Shown in pieces: positions 26,893 to 35,149 of a DNA stretch of 64,000 nt. The DNA comes from Gemmatimonadales bacterium UBA2975 (lineage in GTDB: Bacteria; Gemmatimonadota; Gemmatimonadetes; Longimicrobiales; Gaopeijiaceae). Below the pieces are notes generated by a model. The model worked only from the letters and a program-made list of their open reading frames with translations, was not told the DNA's origin and did not search any database. Both the position numbers and the translations under genes were made by a program. Every line of letters begins with the position of its first letter. The first letter of the stretch is position 1. The stretch covers positions 1 to 64,000 of the forward strand of contig DEAT01000080.1 of the NCBI GenBank assembly GCA_002348265.1. The letters run 5' to 3'.

Positions 26893-27147
26893 TTGTCCCA
26901 CGAGAAGCTCCTCGAGCGTGCACGTGACGAACTCTTCAGTCATGTACATCGCTGCGGCGTCCTGAAGGCGGCTGAAGACGATCAGGTGCATTGGATGGAC
27001 GAAACTATAGACTACATCGGGGAGCGTTACCCTGATTTATCAGATTCTGATCTTCGAGATTTACACAACATCGGGATCCGTTTTTGCAAGCCTGCCATAG
27101 GGCACGGTGAAGCCACCTCTCGGATGGTTGAAGAGGCCGTCACCTGA
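26893..27147 (+). CDS. Small conserved-looking protein of 84 residues, function unknown
   Basis: 84 residues, mostly helical and acidic, with His/Cys residues (HVHRCGV; RFCKPAIGHG). It starts at TTG 26893, with a strong AAAGGAG site 8 nt upstream, which supports a real gene. No signal peptide or known domain is seen. The sequence DLSDSDLRDLHNIGIRFCKP has balanced codon use like its neighbours. It is divergent from hyuB and separated by 195 bp from the next gene. I cannot assign a role. Confidence 0.65.
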   Translation: MSHEKLLERARDELFSHVHRCGVLKAAEDDQVHWMDETIDYIGERYPDLSDSDLRDLHNIGIRFCKPAIGHGEATSRMVEEAVT

Positions 27148-27258
27148 GACATTCTTTTAATGCCATTGATTACGCTTTCAGGGGCCGGGTTGAGTAGGTC
27201 TTTGCGACTTTCCGTTTTGGTAGCTTCCGAATAAGACAACTATACTAGAGTCGGCTGG

Positions 27259-27286
27259 TTGACCAGTTGTTGAGATGCGGTATACT
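27259..27286 (+). promoter_or_regulatory. Sigma-70-type promoter
   Basis: TTGACC (27259-27264) and TATACT (27281-27286) are separated by 16 bp, a good match to the housekeeping -35/-10 pattern. They are about 56 bp upstream of the ATG at 27343. The -35 lies within a CTGGTTGACCAG palindrome that could also be an operator. A second TATACT occurs at 27241-27246 without a clear -35. Confidence 0.5.
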
Positions 27287-27342
27287 TCCGCCCACTTTTT
27301 TGTCTAAAATCGCTTAGGAACCATACGGTTTGCTAAGGATTT

Positions 27343-27714
27343 ATGAAATTTCCGGACAGTGACCGGGGGGAGCACTTGGGCGACGCGTTTCGGCTGGACC
27401 GCGAAAAGCAGCTGCTGAAGCAATATTATGCTGGACAGCAGATGGAATCCCCTAACGGGGGGTTCCTCATTTGTCTTGGGATTCGCCAAGAGGAGACGGG
27501 GGATGCGGTCGGCATATTTGAGTGCAGCGCGTCTTGGCTCCGCTACGAGGTGGCCATACGGAAAGCGACTCGGACCGAACGAAAGAAGGTCAGGGATGCG
27601 CTAAAATCGGGTGAAGAACCAGCATGCCCGCGCTGCGTGATGAGTGCGCGCCTGGTCAGGGCTGGTAAGTCTTTGGTTTGCAATCACTGCGGCATCGCTT
27701 ACGGTAAGGTCTAA
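27343..27714 (+). CDS. Small zinc-ribbon-like protein
   Basis: 123 residues. The C-terminal third holds two CxxC knuckles, CPRC and CNHC, about 20 residues apart, which is the layout of a zinc ribbon. The N-terminal part is charged and probably helical (DREKQLLKQYYAGQQ), with no signal peptide. A sigma-70-like promoter precedes the gene. A role in nucleic-acid or protein binding is an inference from the ribbon only. The next gene starts 122 bp downstream. Confidence 0.7.
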   Translation: MKFPDSDRGEHLGDAFRLDREKQLLKQYYAGQQMESPNGGFLICLGIRQEETGDAVGIFECSASWLRYEVAIRKATRTERKKVRDALKSGEEPACPRCVMSARLVRAGKSLVCNHCGIAYGKV

Positions 27715-27836
27715 AGGACTGGGCTAGGAGCGGAATGGACCCGGTGGTGGTATACCCTGAATCAAGCACGCGCGTTAGACTTGCCCTCATGACCTCTGCT
27801 GTGCGATCGCCCGTGGCTCAACCCGGAGTCTAGTAG

Positions 27837-28940
27837 ATGTCTGAATTGTTCCTCTCATCTGAGGAATACGACGAGCGGGCCCACCAACTTTACAGTAAAG
27901 GTGACTACCACGGCGCTCTAGAGGTGCTAAAGGAAGGTCTGTCACGATACCCCCAAGCAGTCGATCTTTGCGTTGGCCTGGGCTATGCCCGGCTTGCCCG
28001 TGAGGAGTATGCTTGGGCGCGGCACGCATTTGAAAGGGCAGTCTTACTCGATGAAGCTCACGAAGATGCTCTTGTTGGCTTGGGTGAAACTCTTTTGCGT
28101 TTTGGGGAGCACCGCCAGGCCCTTCGTCTCTTTGATCGTGTTGTATCGATGGGGCTCGATGATGATGTCGAGCTGATGCTCACTATCGGTCGAGCCCTCT
28201 ATGGGGCCGCTCTGTACACTGATTGTTACGACATCTTTTCGAAGGCAGCAGCGAGCCGTCCGGATTCCGCAGACGCGGCAGCAGCGCTCGGCTACACTTT
28301 GCATCGGCTCGGTGATGAGGTGAGAGCAGGACGTCAGGTTAGACGGGCACTTCGCCTAAATCCGGATCTCTATGAGGCACGTATTTTTCTCGGTCATTTG
28401 TTCTATGACCGCGGTGACTGGGAGGGTTCTCTGAGAGAGTTGGAACAGGTTCCGCCTCAAGAGCATTGGGATGCTCTTGCCGTTTGGCGCCTGATGGAAC
28501 TCAAGCGAACACTCTGGCACGTGGAATCCGGGGATCCGAGGCTTGCGCCATGGGAGCAGAGGCTCAATGAGCTGGAGGAGATGGAGGACCCCATAGACAG
28601 ACTCCTTGCGGACGTAGAAAGTCGAATGCATGCCACTCAGACGAATGTCTATCTTGACCCTAGCCAGCTTGAGCTTTTCGAACTCCATGAAGAGGGCGGG
28701 GTGGACTCCCGTATGATCCGGCTTGCCGATGGCCATCTGTTGCGCGGTGACTGGGATGAAATAATCCGCCAAATGCGCGATCAGGCAGGCTTCGGCCACG
28801 AAACGGTGCAGGAATACATGCGCAGACTTGCTGAACGATGGCTAGAGCAGGCGGGTGTCAGCGTACCGAGCGCTGATCCCGAGCACTTTCTTCGTGCCGC
28901 CGTCGAAGCAGGCCTCATTCGTCTGGAACTTGAGGAATAG
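27837..28940 (+). CDS. Tetratricopeptide repeat protein
   Basis: 367 residues with no signal peptide. At least five TPR units occupy residues ~10-210, for example HQLYSKGDYHGALEVLKEGL, VGLGYARLAREEYAWARHAF and ALVGLGETLLRFGEHRQAL. The C-terminal ~140 residues are helical and acidic, without repeats. TPR proteins act as scaffolds for protein complexes; the partner is unknown. The start ATG at 27837 follows a TAGTAG. A short lipoprotein gene follows 27 bp after the stop, so the two may be linked. Confidence 0.85.
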   Translation: MSELFLSSEEYDERAHQLYSKGDYHGALEVLKEGLSRYPQAVDLCVGLGYARLAREEYAWARHAFERAVLLDEAHEDALVGLGETLLRFGEHRQALRLFDRVVSMGLDDDVELMLTIGRALYGAALYTDCYDIFSKAAASRPDSADAAAALGYTLHRLGDEVRAGRQVRRALRLNPDLYEARIFLGHLFYDRGDWEGSLRELEQVPPQEHWDALAVWRLMELKRTLWHVESGDPRLAPWEQRLNELEEMEDPIDRLLADVESRMHATQTNVYLDPSQLELFELHEEGGVDSRMIRLADGHLLRGDWDEIIRQMRDQAGFGHETVQEYMRRLAERWLEQAGVSVPSADPEHFLRAAVEAGLIRLELEE

Positions 28941-28967
28941 GACGTTGACGTTTTTTTTGGCGTCCAG

Positions 28968-29423
28968 TTGAGTCTGCGTTTTCCGTATATAGCAGGCTTT
29001 CTGTTATTGAGCAGTGTAGGTTGCGAGCAAGTAAACCCGGCTTTGCGTCCGGACTTGCAGCTCATTGAAGAACTGGGCCTGTCGAGAACTGATCGTGTTC
29101 ATACGGTGAGACTCACAGTGGCGGACCAAGAGCTGGCTTATCCGGACTCGCTCCTCGTTCAAGAAGGGGATTACATCCAGTTCGTGTCCGATGACTGGTT
29201 CCTTCATGAAGTGCGTTTTGACTCGACAGCTATGAGCAAGCATGCTTGGGAATTCATGGTTTTGAATAATCAAGCTGCGTCCCCGCCACTACTTCAGCAT
29301 GGAGCGCGGTTCTTGATCTCGTTCGTCGACGCTTCTCCTGGTGTTTATCCTTTTTTGCTCGAGGGCAACCGTGAGCCCGGATCCGGTGTGATCGTGGTGG
29401 CGTCTCCCTCTGGCATACCGTAA
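28968..29423 (+). CDS. Small lipoprotein with cupredoxin-like features
   Basis: 151 residues. The N-terminal signal ends in LLSSVGCEQ, a lipobox with the lipid-bearing Cys near residue 19. The mature part is beta-rich, and QEGDYIQFVSDDWFLHEVRFD resembles the cupredoxin segment that carries the first copper-ligand His. The C-terminal PGVYPFLLEGNREPGSGVIVV resembles the end of plastocyanin-like domains. A full Cys-His-Met copper site is not visible, so copper binding is uncertain. The start codon is a TTG with a weak ribosome site. Confidence 0.65.
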   Translation: MSLRFPYIAGFLLLSSVGCEQVNPALRPDLQLIEELGLSRTDRVHTVRLTVADQELAYPDSLLVQEGDYIQFVSDDWFLHEVRFDSTAMSKHAWEFMVLNNQAASPPLLQHGARFLISFVDASPGVYPFLLEGNREPGSGVIVVASPSGIP

Positions 29424-29471
29424 TCTGCCGAGCGATTCTCGCTCGTATGTCACAAATAGAAATACCATTGC

Positions 29472-30536
29472 ATGCCGCGCATAGCACTTATCCCTGGTGA
29501 TGGAATTGGAGTCGAAGTCGTTCGTGAAGCTCGACGGGTGCTAGAATTCGTTAGGGAAGCCGAGGGTGTAAACTTCGAATTAGTAGAATGGGATCTCGGA
29601 GCAGATCGATTCCTCAGAGATGAAATCACTATAACAGACGACGAGTTCGTGTCACTTGATCAGGATCACGACGCCGTTCTTTTGGGAGCCCTAGGGGATC
29701 CTCGAGTTCCGAGTAACCAGCACGCTAAGGATATTCTTCTCGGAATGCGCTTCAAGCTGGATCTCTATGTGAATTTCCGACCATGCGTCCTGATTTCCCC
29801 CGAACTGTCTCCACTAAAGACCGTTTCTGATCTTCGGCTTGAGATTTTCCGCGAAAACACGGAAGGCGAGTATACCGGAATGGGTGGGGTAGCCAGGAAG
29901 AACACGCCGGCCGAGGTCGCTATCGAGGAGAACCTTGCGACGCGACATGGCGTGGAGAGGATAATTCGGGCTGCCTTCCAGTTTGCAGACTCAAGAGGAC
30001 GCGACAGGGTGTCGTTGGTTGATAAAGCAAACGTTATGCGATATGTCGGCGACCTGTGGAGACGAACTTTTGCCGATGTTGCTTCCGAATATCCCGGCAT
30101 AGAGGCAGACGCGATGTATGTCGATGCCATGGCGATGGACCTCGTGCGCAGGCCGGAGCGTTACCAGGTCCTTGTCATGTCAAACCTTTTTGGCGACATC
30201 ATCAGCGACCTAGCGGCAGAAATAACGGGTGGTCTCGGTATGGCGCCGTCAGCCAACATCCACCCTGGTCGCAACGTTCTTTTCGAACCCGTGCACGGAT
30301 CTGCTCCTGACATAGCGGGTCAGGGTAAGGCGAACCCGATCGGAGCAATTCGCTGCGTCGCTCTGATGATGGATCATTTCGGCTACTATGCTGCTGGAGA
30401 TTCCATCGAAGCCGCAGTTGTGTCCGCATACAGGATGGGTCAGGTAACACCGGACCTTGGTGGCGACTTTACTACAACGGAAACCGCGACTGCGATCATT
30501 GAGCATATTCGTGACGCTTACATAGCAAGTGCATAA
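29472..30536 (+). CDS. Isocitrate/isopropylmalate dehydrogenase family protein
   Basis: 354 residues of the beta-decarboxylating dehydrogenase family. Catalytic elements are present: NAD-site start ALIPGDGIGVEV, RENTEGEYTG, Lys in VDKANVMRY, Asp in DAMAMDLVRRP, NLFGDIISD and PVHGSAPDIAGQGKANP. Classical LeuB has RELTGGIYFG at the phosphorylation-loop position. RENTEGEY here is closer to tartrate, homoisocitrate or archaeal-type isopropylmalate dehydrogenases. No leuA, leuC or leuD is nearby, so the substrate is open. It has ATG 29472 and stands alone between the lipoprotein and the thiolase. Confidence 0.88.
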   Translation: MPRIALIPGDGIGVEVVREARRVLEFVREAEGVNFELVEWDLGADRFLRDEITITDDEFVSLDQDHDAVLLGALGDPRVPSNQHAKDILLGMRFKLDLYVNFRPCVLISPELSPLKTVSDLRLEIFRENTEGEYTGMGGVARKNTPAEVAIEENLATRHGVERIIRAAFQFADSRGRDRVSLVDKANVMRYVGDLWRRTFADVASEYPGIEADAMYVDAMAMDLVRRPERYQVLVMSNLFGDIISDLAAEITGGLGMAPSANIHPGRNVLFEPVHGSAPDIAGQGKANPIGAIRCVALMMDHFGYYAAGDSIEAAVVSAYRMGQVTPDLGGDFTTTETATAIIEHIRDAYIASA

Positions 30537-30706
30537 CTGGGTCGATCCAATAGGCCTATTTTTGTGCGCGGGGCTCGGAGTAATAATCTTAGCAAACGTT
30601 AACCTTCATAAAGTATCTCGTAGCGGGGTGAACCGGCTGGGCCTATAGGGGTAACGCTTTCTTCAATAACCACGCTCGCTCTCTTAAAAAGTTTATCTGA
30701 GGCTTC

Positions 30707-31915
30707 ATGGCAACGCAGGGTCATTCACGCGAAGTAGTCGTTCTCTCTGGTAAGCGCACCGGTTTCGGTACCTTCGGTGGCTCACTCAAGGATTTTACTG
30801 CTACTGACCTGGGTGTGTTCAGTAGCCGAGCTGCAATCGAGACAGCAGGCATTACACCTAGTCAGGTGGATCACACGTTTCTGGGTAATGCCCTGCAAAC
30901 GTCGTCCGACTCGATTTACTTGGCTCGGCATGTAGCGCTCCAATCTGGCGTACCTGAAGATCGCCCTGCCCTGACCGTCAACCGGCTTTGCGGTTCGGGT
31001 TTCGAGGCGGTTGTCCAGGGGGCGAAAGAAATCGTTCTTGGTGAAGCAGATGTTTGCTTGACCGGTGGAACCGAGTCTATGAGTCAGGCACCACATGTTG
31101 TTCGTGGTGCTCGGTGGGGGAAGGCACTCCGGTTGGGTCCGGCGGGCTCCAATCTAGAAGACCTTCTCTGGGAGGCTCTACTGGACACCAACTGCGACCT
31201 CACGATGGCTCAAACAGCCGAGGAGCTGGCAGACCGCTATGCGGTCACGAGGGAAGAGGCTGATCAGGTGGCCGTGCGTTCTCATCAAAGAGCAAAGGCA
31301 GCTTGGGACAATGGGTACCTAGACGCAGAAATTACCGAGATCGTTATCAAGTCCAGAAAAGGGGAGAAGGTCTACGCGACTGACGAGCACATACGCCCTG
31401 ACACAAATCTCGAATCTTTGAGGGGGTTGCGCCCCTATTTCCGCAAAGACGGACTTGTAACAGCCGGAAATGCCAGCGGGATTGGTGATGGGGCGGCAAG
31501 CGCAGTTCTCGCGAGCGCTGAGTGGGCGGAGGCAAACGGAGTCAAGCCGATCGGTCGTATACGGTCATGGGGTTTCGTAGGTGTGGAGCCCAAAGTCATG
31601 GGAATCGGACCAGCACCGGCTGCTCGGATGGCCCTTGAAAAAGCTGGCCTGTCTCTCGAAGACATCGACCTCGTCGAAGTGAATGAAGCTTTTGCGCCAC
31701 AGTACAAAGCTGTCGAAAAAGAACTTGGTCTAGATCCTGAAAAGACAAATGTGAACGGTGGGGCAATAGGGCTCACGCATCCCCTAGCAGCATCGGGGGC
31801 ACGGATCACGATTCATCTCCTTCACGAACTGCGACGCCGTGGTGGGAAGTTTGGACTAGGTTCTGCTTGTATTGGCGGGGGGCAGGGTGGAGCCGTCATC
31901 GTAGAAGCGCTCTAG
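30707..31915 (+). CDS. Acetyl-CoA C-acetyltransferase (thiolase)
   Basis: 402 residues, a full-length degradative or biosynthetic thiolase. Active-site Cys is in NRLCGSGFEAV, His in GGAIGLTHPLAASGAR, and the second Cys in SACIGGGQGGA. It condenses two acetyl-CoA or cleaves 3-ketoacyl-CoA. A membrane protein gene starts 26 bp after the stop, followed by a 3-hydroxyacyl-CoA dehydrogenase. A thiolase, 3-hydroxybutyryl-CoA dehydrogenase and the separate enoyl-CoA hydratase at 38 kb together cover the short-chain cycle. A 170-bp leader precedes it. Confidence 0.93.
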   Translation: MATQGHSREVVVLSGKRTGFGTFGGSLKDFTATDLGVFSSRAAIETAGITPSQVDHTFLGNALQTSSDSIYLARHVALQSGVPEDRPALTVNRLCGSGFEAVVQGAKEIVLGEADVCLTGGTESMSQAPHVVRGARWGKALRLGPAGSNLEDLLWEALLDTNCDLTMAQTAEELADRYAVTREEADQVAVRSHQRAKAAWDNGYLDAEITEIVIKSRKGEKVYATDEHIRPDTNLESLRGLRPYFRKDGLVTAGNASGIGDGAASAVLASAEWAEANGVKPIGRIRSWGFVGVEPKVMGIGPAPAARMALEKAGLSLEDIDLVEVNEAFAPQYKAVEKELGLDPEKTNVNGGAIGLTHPLAASGARITIHLLHELRRRGGKFGLGSACIGGGQGGAVIVEAL

Positions 31916-31941
31916 GTAGTGCCACCAAGGGCTTCTCTCTC

Positions 31942-32802
31942 GTGAGTGACGAAAACGGTGGTAGTCTGAGTAGACAGCAGTTCGACTCGGTCATTCGACG
32001 TGCCGCAGAGCTGGCGACTGCGGATCTGGATGAGAAAGAGGGACGAATGAGCGAAGTCGAACTTTTCCGGATAGCGTCAGAGGTTGGACTACGTGAAACC
32101 GACGTGCTCAGGGCTCTTATAGAGGTTCGAAGCAGAAGAGGAGGGCGCACGACACTCGATCGCATCTTTGGTTTTGAAACGGTAACTGCTTCGCGTGTAG
32201 TGTCTGACGCCAAAGTCAACTTGAAAGATCGGTTAGACGATTTCCTAGTAGCTTCGCAGCTACTTCGCTCTGTCCGCAGAACCCCCGATCTACTAGTCTA
32301 CCAGCCGGCTGTCGACTGGGTTTCCCGGCTCGCTCGAGCAGCGAGCTTCACGTCCCAGGAGCATTACATCGCCTCAGCGAAGTCTGTCGAGGTGCGTCTG
32401 GAGAAACTAGACGATGAGCGGGTATTGGTAGGGTTGCTTGTCGATCACGGAAACCGGTCTGCGTGGATCGTTCAGGCGGTTTTAGGAGGAGGCGTTGTGG
32501 GTGCTGCAGCCGGGGCGTTGGTTACTGTTTTCGGCGGTATAGCGATGGGGGGTTTAATCACCTTGGCGAGCGTTGCGGGGCTTGTCACCTGCTTAGGAGT
32601 ATGGGTAGCTGTTGGGAATAGGGTGGTGCAACGGCGCAGAATGAAAATCGCGCAGGTCATAGCGGAGATCGATGGAGTATTGGATCGTCTTGAGACGGGA
32701 GAGGCGCTAGAGCCTCCACCTGCGTCATGGAGACGCTGGGTTAAGCGACATTTTCACGGGGCTGCCCGTGATTTTTCACGGACAGAAAAAAGCGCAGAGT
32801 GA
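31942..32802 (+). CDS. Hypothetical protein with two C-terminal membrane segments
   Basis: 286 residues from the GTG at 31942. The N-terminal ~70 residues are helical and charged, with an EVGLRETDVLRALIEVRSRRG segment of helix-turn-helix-like character. A middle region has mixed strands. Two hydrophobic helices follow (AVLGGGVVGAAAGALVTVFG and LITLASVAGLVTCLGVWVAV), and then a basic coil. It lies between thiolase and 3-hydroxyacyl-CoA dehydrogenase on the same strand with gaps of about 25 bp. I do not recognise the family; a membrane-tethered regulator is one guess. Confidence 0.7.
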   Translation: MSDENGGSLSRQQFDSVIRRAAELATADLDEKEGRMSEVELFRIASEVGLRETDVLRALIEVRSRRGGRTTLDRIFGFETVTASRVVSDAKVNLKDRLDDFLVASQLLRSVRRTPDLLVYQPAVDWVSRLARAASFTSQEHYIASAKSVEVRLEKLDDERVLVGLLVDHGNRSAWIVQAVLGGGVVGAAAGALVTVFGGIAMGGLITLASVAGLVTCLGVWVAVGNRVVQRRRMKIAQVIAEIDGVLDRLETGEALEPPPASWRRWVKRHFHGAARDFSRTEKSAE

Positions 32803-32826
32803 GATTCACTATTAAAGGAGGAAGAT

Positions 32827-33702
32827 TTGAGCATAACCAATGTTGGAGTCATAGGCTGTGGGCTCATGGGCAGTGGTATTGCGGAGGTGGCGGCCAAGAG
32901 TGGCTTCAAGGTGACTGTTCGCGAGATGAACAGTGACCTCCTCGAGGCCGGACAGAAAAGGATCCGGAGGTCAATGGATAGGGCGGTGGAGAAAGAGAAG
33001 CTGACACCCGAGGAGCGCGATGCTGCGTGGGAGTGTCTTACGTTCGCGACTGCTTTGGAAGATATCGCTCACTGCGACCTCGTTATTGAGGCGATAGTAG
33101 AGAGCTTGGAGCTCAAGAACGCACTTTTCAGTGAGCTGGATGGGTTATGCTCGCCTGACACGATTTTTGCGTCTAACACAAGCTCGCTCACTATTACGGA
33201 CATGGCAGTCAATGCGCGTGCAGACCGCTTTGTCGGGTTGCATTTCTTCAACCCGGTACCGGTGATGAAGTTGGTCGAGGTTGTGCGCACTATAGCAACG
33301 AGTGAAGAGACCTACGACCGGACATTCGAGTTTGCCAAGGCCCTCGGGAAAGTCCCGATAGCTGCCAAGGATAACTCAGGCTTCGTAGTGAACCTCCTTC
33401 TCGTTCCTTATATGCTCGATGCGATTCGGCAGCTGGAGCGGGGCGTAGCGAGTGTCCAGGATATAGACACCGGGATGTCGTTAGGCTGCGGGTACCCAAT
33501 GGGACCGTTCATGCTGTGTGATTTTGTTGGCATAGACACGCTATACAAGATCTCGGAGATCATGTTCGATGAATATCGGGAGGAGCGTTATGCCCCTCCT
33601 CCTCTGCTGAAACGGATTGTCGCTATGAACCGCTATGGTCGAAAGACAGGAAAAGGATTCTACGATTGGAGTGGAGAAACTCCGGTCCCGCTTCCGCTCT
33701 GA
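32827..33702 (+). CDS. 3-hydroxybutyryl-CoA dehydrogenase
   Basis: 291 residues. NAD-binding GCGLMGSGIAEVAAKSG opens the protein. The catalytic Ser/His/Glu region is seen in FASNTSSLTIT and GLHFFNPVPVMKLVEVV, and KDNSGFVVNLLLVPY is family-typical. It oxidises or forms 3-hydroxybutyryl-CoA in short-chain acyl-CoA metabolism or butyrate/PHB routes. TTG start at 32827 has an ideal AAAGGAGG site. The gene ends the thiolase operon and is followed by a strong bidirectional terminator shared with rpsU. Confidence 0.93.
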   Translation: MSITNVGVIGCGLMGSGIAEVAAKSGFKVTVREMNSDLLEAGQKRIRRSMDRAVEKEKLTPEERDAAWECLTFATALEDIAHCDLVIEAIVESLELKNALFSELDGLCSPDTIFASNTSSLTITDMAVNARADRFVGLHFFNPVPVMKLVEVVRTIATSEETYDRTFEFAKALGKVPIAAKDNSGFVVNLLLVPYMLDAIRQLERGVASVQDIDTGMSLGCGYPMGPFMLCDFVGIDTLYKISEIMFDEYREERYAPPPLLKRIVAMNRYGRKTGKGFYDWSGETPVPLPL

Positions 33703-33787
33703 GGAGCAATTGGCCTCTGCTTGATATAAAGGCCAAGCCAACATGTTTAAGATTCAAAGGTGCTTCTAGGACTATCCGGCGGCTTAA

Positions 33788-33835
33788 AAAGAGAAAGGCG
33801 GCTCCCAGAACACATGGGGGACCGCCTTTCTCTTT
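33788..33835. terminator. Bidirectional terminator between 3-hydroxybutyryl-CoA dehydrogenase and rpsU
   Basis: A 14-bp perfect stem (33788-33801 with 33822-33835) reads AAAGAGAAAGGCGG and its complement, with an inner TCCC/GGGA extension. The A-rich left arm and T-rich right arm give U-rich tails in both directions. It therefore serves the plus-strand operon ending at 33702 and the minus-strand rpsU ending at 33857. Confidence 0.85.
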
Positions 33836-33856
33836 ACTTTCAGCGCTTGTGGGCGC

Positions 33857-34060
33857 TTATGGACGCTTACGGCGTTGGCGCCTTCGCTCACGACGAACTG
33901 CCGCTTCGCGTTTGCGTTTTCGTTGGGCGCTTGGCTTTTCATAGTAGCGCCTCTTGCGTAGTTCTGAGTAAAGTCCCGACCGCTGCACTTTCCGCTTAAA
34001 ACGGCGCAGGGCGCGGTCGAGACTCTCGTTGTCCTGTACGACGACTTCCAAGACAATCAC
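33857..34060 (-). CDS. rpsU: Small ribosomal subunit protein bS21
   Basis: 67 residues. The N-terminal VVVQDNESLDRALRRFKRKV and SGLYSELRKRRYYEKPSAQR are diagnostic of bS21, followed by an Arg/Lys-rich tail. It binds the 30S platform near the anti-Shine-Dalgarno region and helps initiation. It stands alone on the minus strand, not next to dnaG or rpoD as in enterobacteria, and terminates at the shared hairpin. ATG at 34060. Confidence 0.97.
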   Translation of the reverse strand: MIVLEVVVQDNESLDRALRRFKRKVQRSGLYSELRKRRYYEKPSAQRKRKREAAVRRERRRQRRKRP

Positions 34061-34177
34061 ATCCTTAGTGATGGACCGTTACAGTAGAGCTGCGAAAGCT
34101 AAATATGGCTGCTTACAGGGGCAACAGCTTTAGACTTTGTTCTTTCTTGACCCGTGGGTCGTCGTTTGGTTGAATGG

Positions 34178-34882
34178 CTAAGGCAATCGACCTTCACGAT
34201 GCAGCGTATGGGTGTAAAGGCGATACGCCTCAGGGTGCGCAAGAAAGTCTCTAGCCCACGATTCGAAGTCAGGCAGCGGCATAAGCTCTTCTATGTGATC
34301 GATCACAATGCGGGCGAATTGCAGCCGGTCTTTGGCGCGAAAGTCTATCCGTTCGCCATCTAGTATGCGATCCACAGCGTACGCAAAGTCATCCGCATCC
34401 ACCATCGATATAAAGTGACATACCTGATCGATCCGATACGACTCGTATAGAGAGCGAAGGCGCTCAAGCTCGTCCCTCGAAATATCGATGCCATCGTCGA
34501 TCCAGGACCCTGACAACTCGGCCGAATTTGTGTTGAGGAGGGCCCTGAATTGTCCGCGGAGCGGGGTCGGCTCGTTCTCCCAGAGGCCTTTGGTATGCAG
34601 CGCTGACTCTAGTAACCCATTCAAAAGCGGACGTCCTAGGCTCCGGGCTTTTTCGTGGATTTGTGCTTCTGAGTTCTCTACGAAGATATGCGTGGTGCAT
34701 ACTTCTTCCGAACTGAGCTCTGAATGACTGGGACGAAACGCTATGTAGCCGTGCCATGTCGAACCGGTGGCCTCGAACGTTACGAGGAAGCAGGCCCATG
34801 AGCTCTCATTAGTCTCAATAAAGCCCAGCGATCGCCTTCGTTCGGCTGGGGTGGGCGGCTTTTGGCTCGGATACGCCTTCAA
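34178..34882 (-). CDS. Hypothetical protein with C-terminal domain shared with the 37.1-kb gene
   Basis: 234 residues. The TTG start at 34882 is the only candidate that keeps the N-terminus. The first ~110 residues form a beta-rich domain (ACFLVTFEATGSTWHGYIAF) in which TTHIFVE resembles a substrate-binding strand. The C-terminal ~100 residues are helical and acidic. They align with the protein at 37091-37411 over their length (PLPDFESWARDFLAHPEAY against ALPPFEVWVEDYRRHPQRY), including the QV and Tyr residues before. I know no named family. It is convergent with nothing and is a single transcription unit. Confidence 0.65.
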   Translation of the reverse strand: MKAYPSQKPPTPAERRRSLGFIETNESSWACFLVTFEATGSTWHGYIAFRPSHSELSSEEVCTTHIFVENSEAQIHEKARSLGRPLLNGLLESALHTKGLWENEPTPLRGQFRALLNTNSAELSGSWIDDGIDISRDELERLRSLYESYRIDQVCHFISMVDADDFAYAVDRILDGERIDFRAKDRLQFARIVIDHIEELMPLPDFESWARDFLAHPEAYRLYTHTLHREGRLP

Positions 34883-35149
34883 GTATCAGTATGCCCCGGT
34901 GACATGCGGTCGATCGTCGATGGAATGATGCTTGAGTAACGAATCCGGTGCAACCACCAGATCCCGTTCATATTTTTTCCTTGCGATCGACTTAATCAGA
35001 TTGTTATTTGGGGACCCCTCTCCGAGCACTGTAGAACTTCTATGTGCTAAGGGTGGTGGATTTACACTTGATATCTGGAGCACCCTGGCCTTGTGACAGA
35101 GGCGCTCTCCCTTGCTAAACGCACTTCGCCAAGCTCCGGAGGGGCCGCG

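Noticed and set aside
27265..27300. Terminator-like GCGG...CCGC followed by a T run
   Set aside because: The stem has only four pairs and overlaps a good -10 element (TATACT), so a promoter reading fits better than a terminator.
33784..34056. Minus frame of 90 codons overlapping rpsU
   Set aside because: It is out of frame with bS21, which is an unmistakable match, and it runs through the terminator hairpin.
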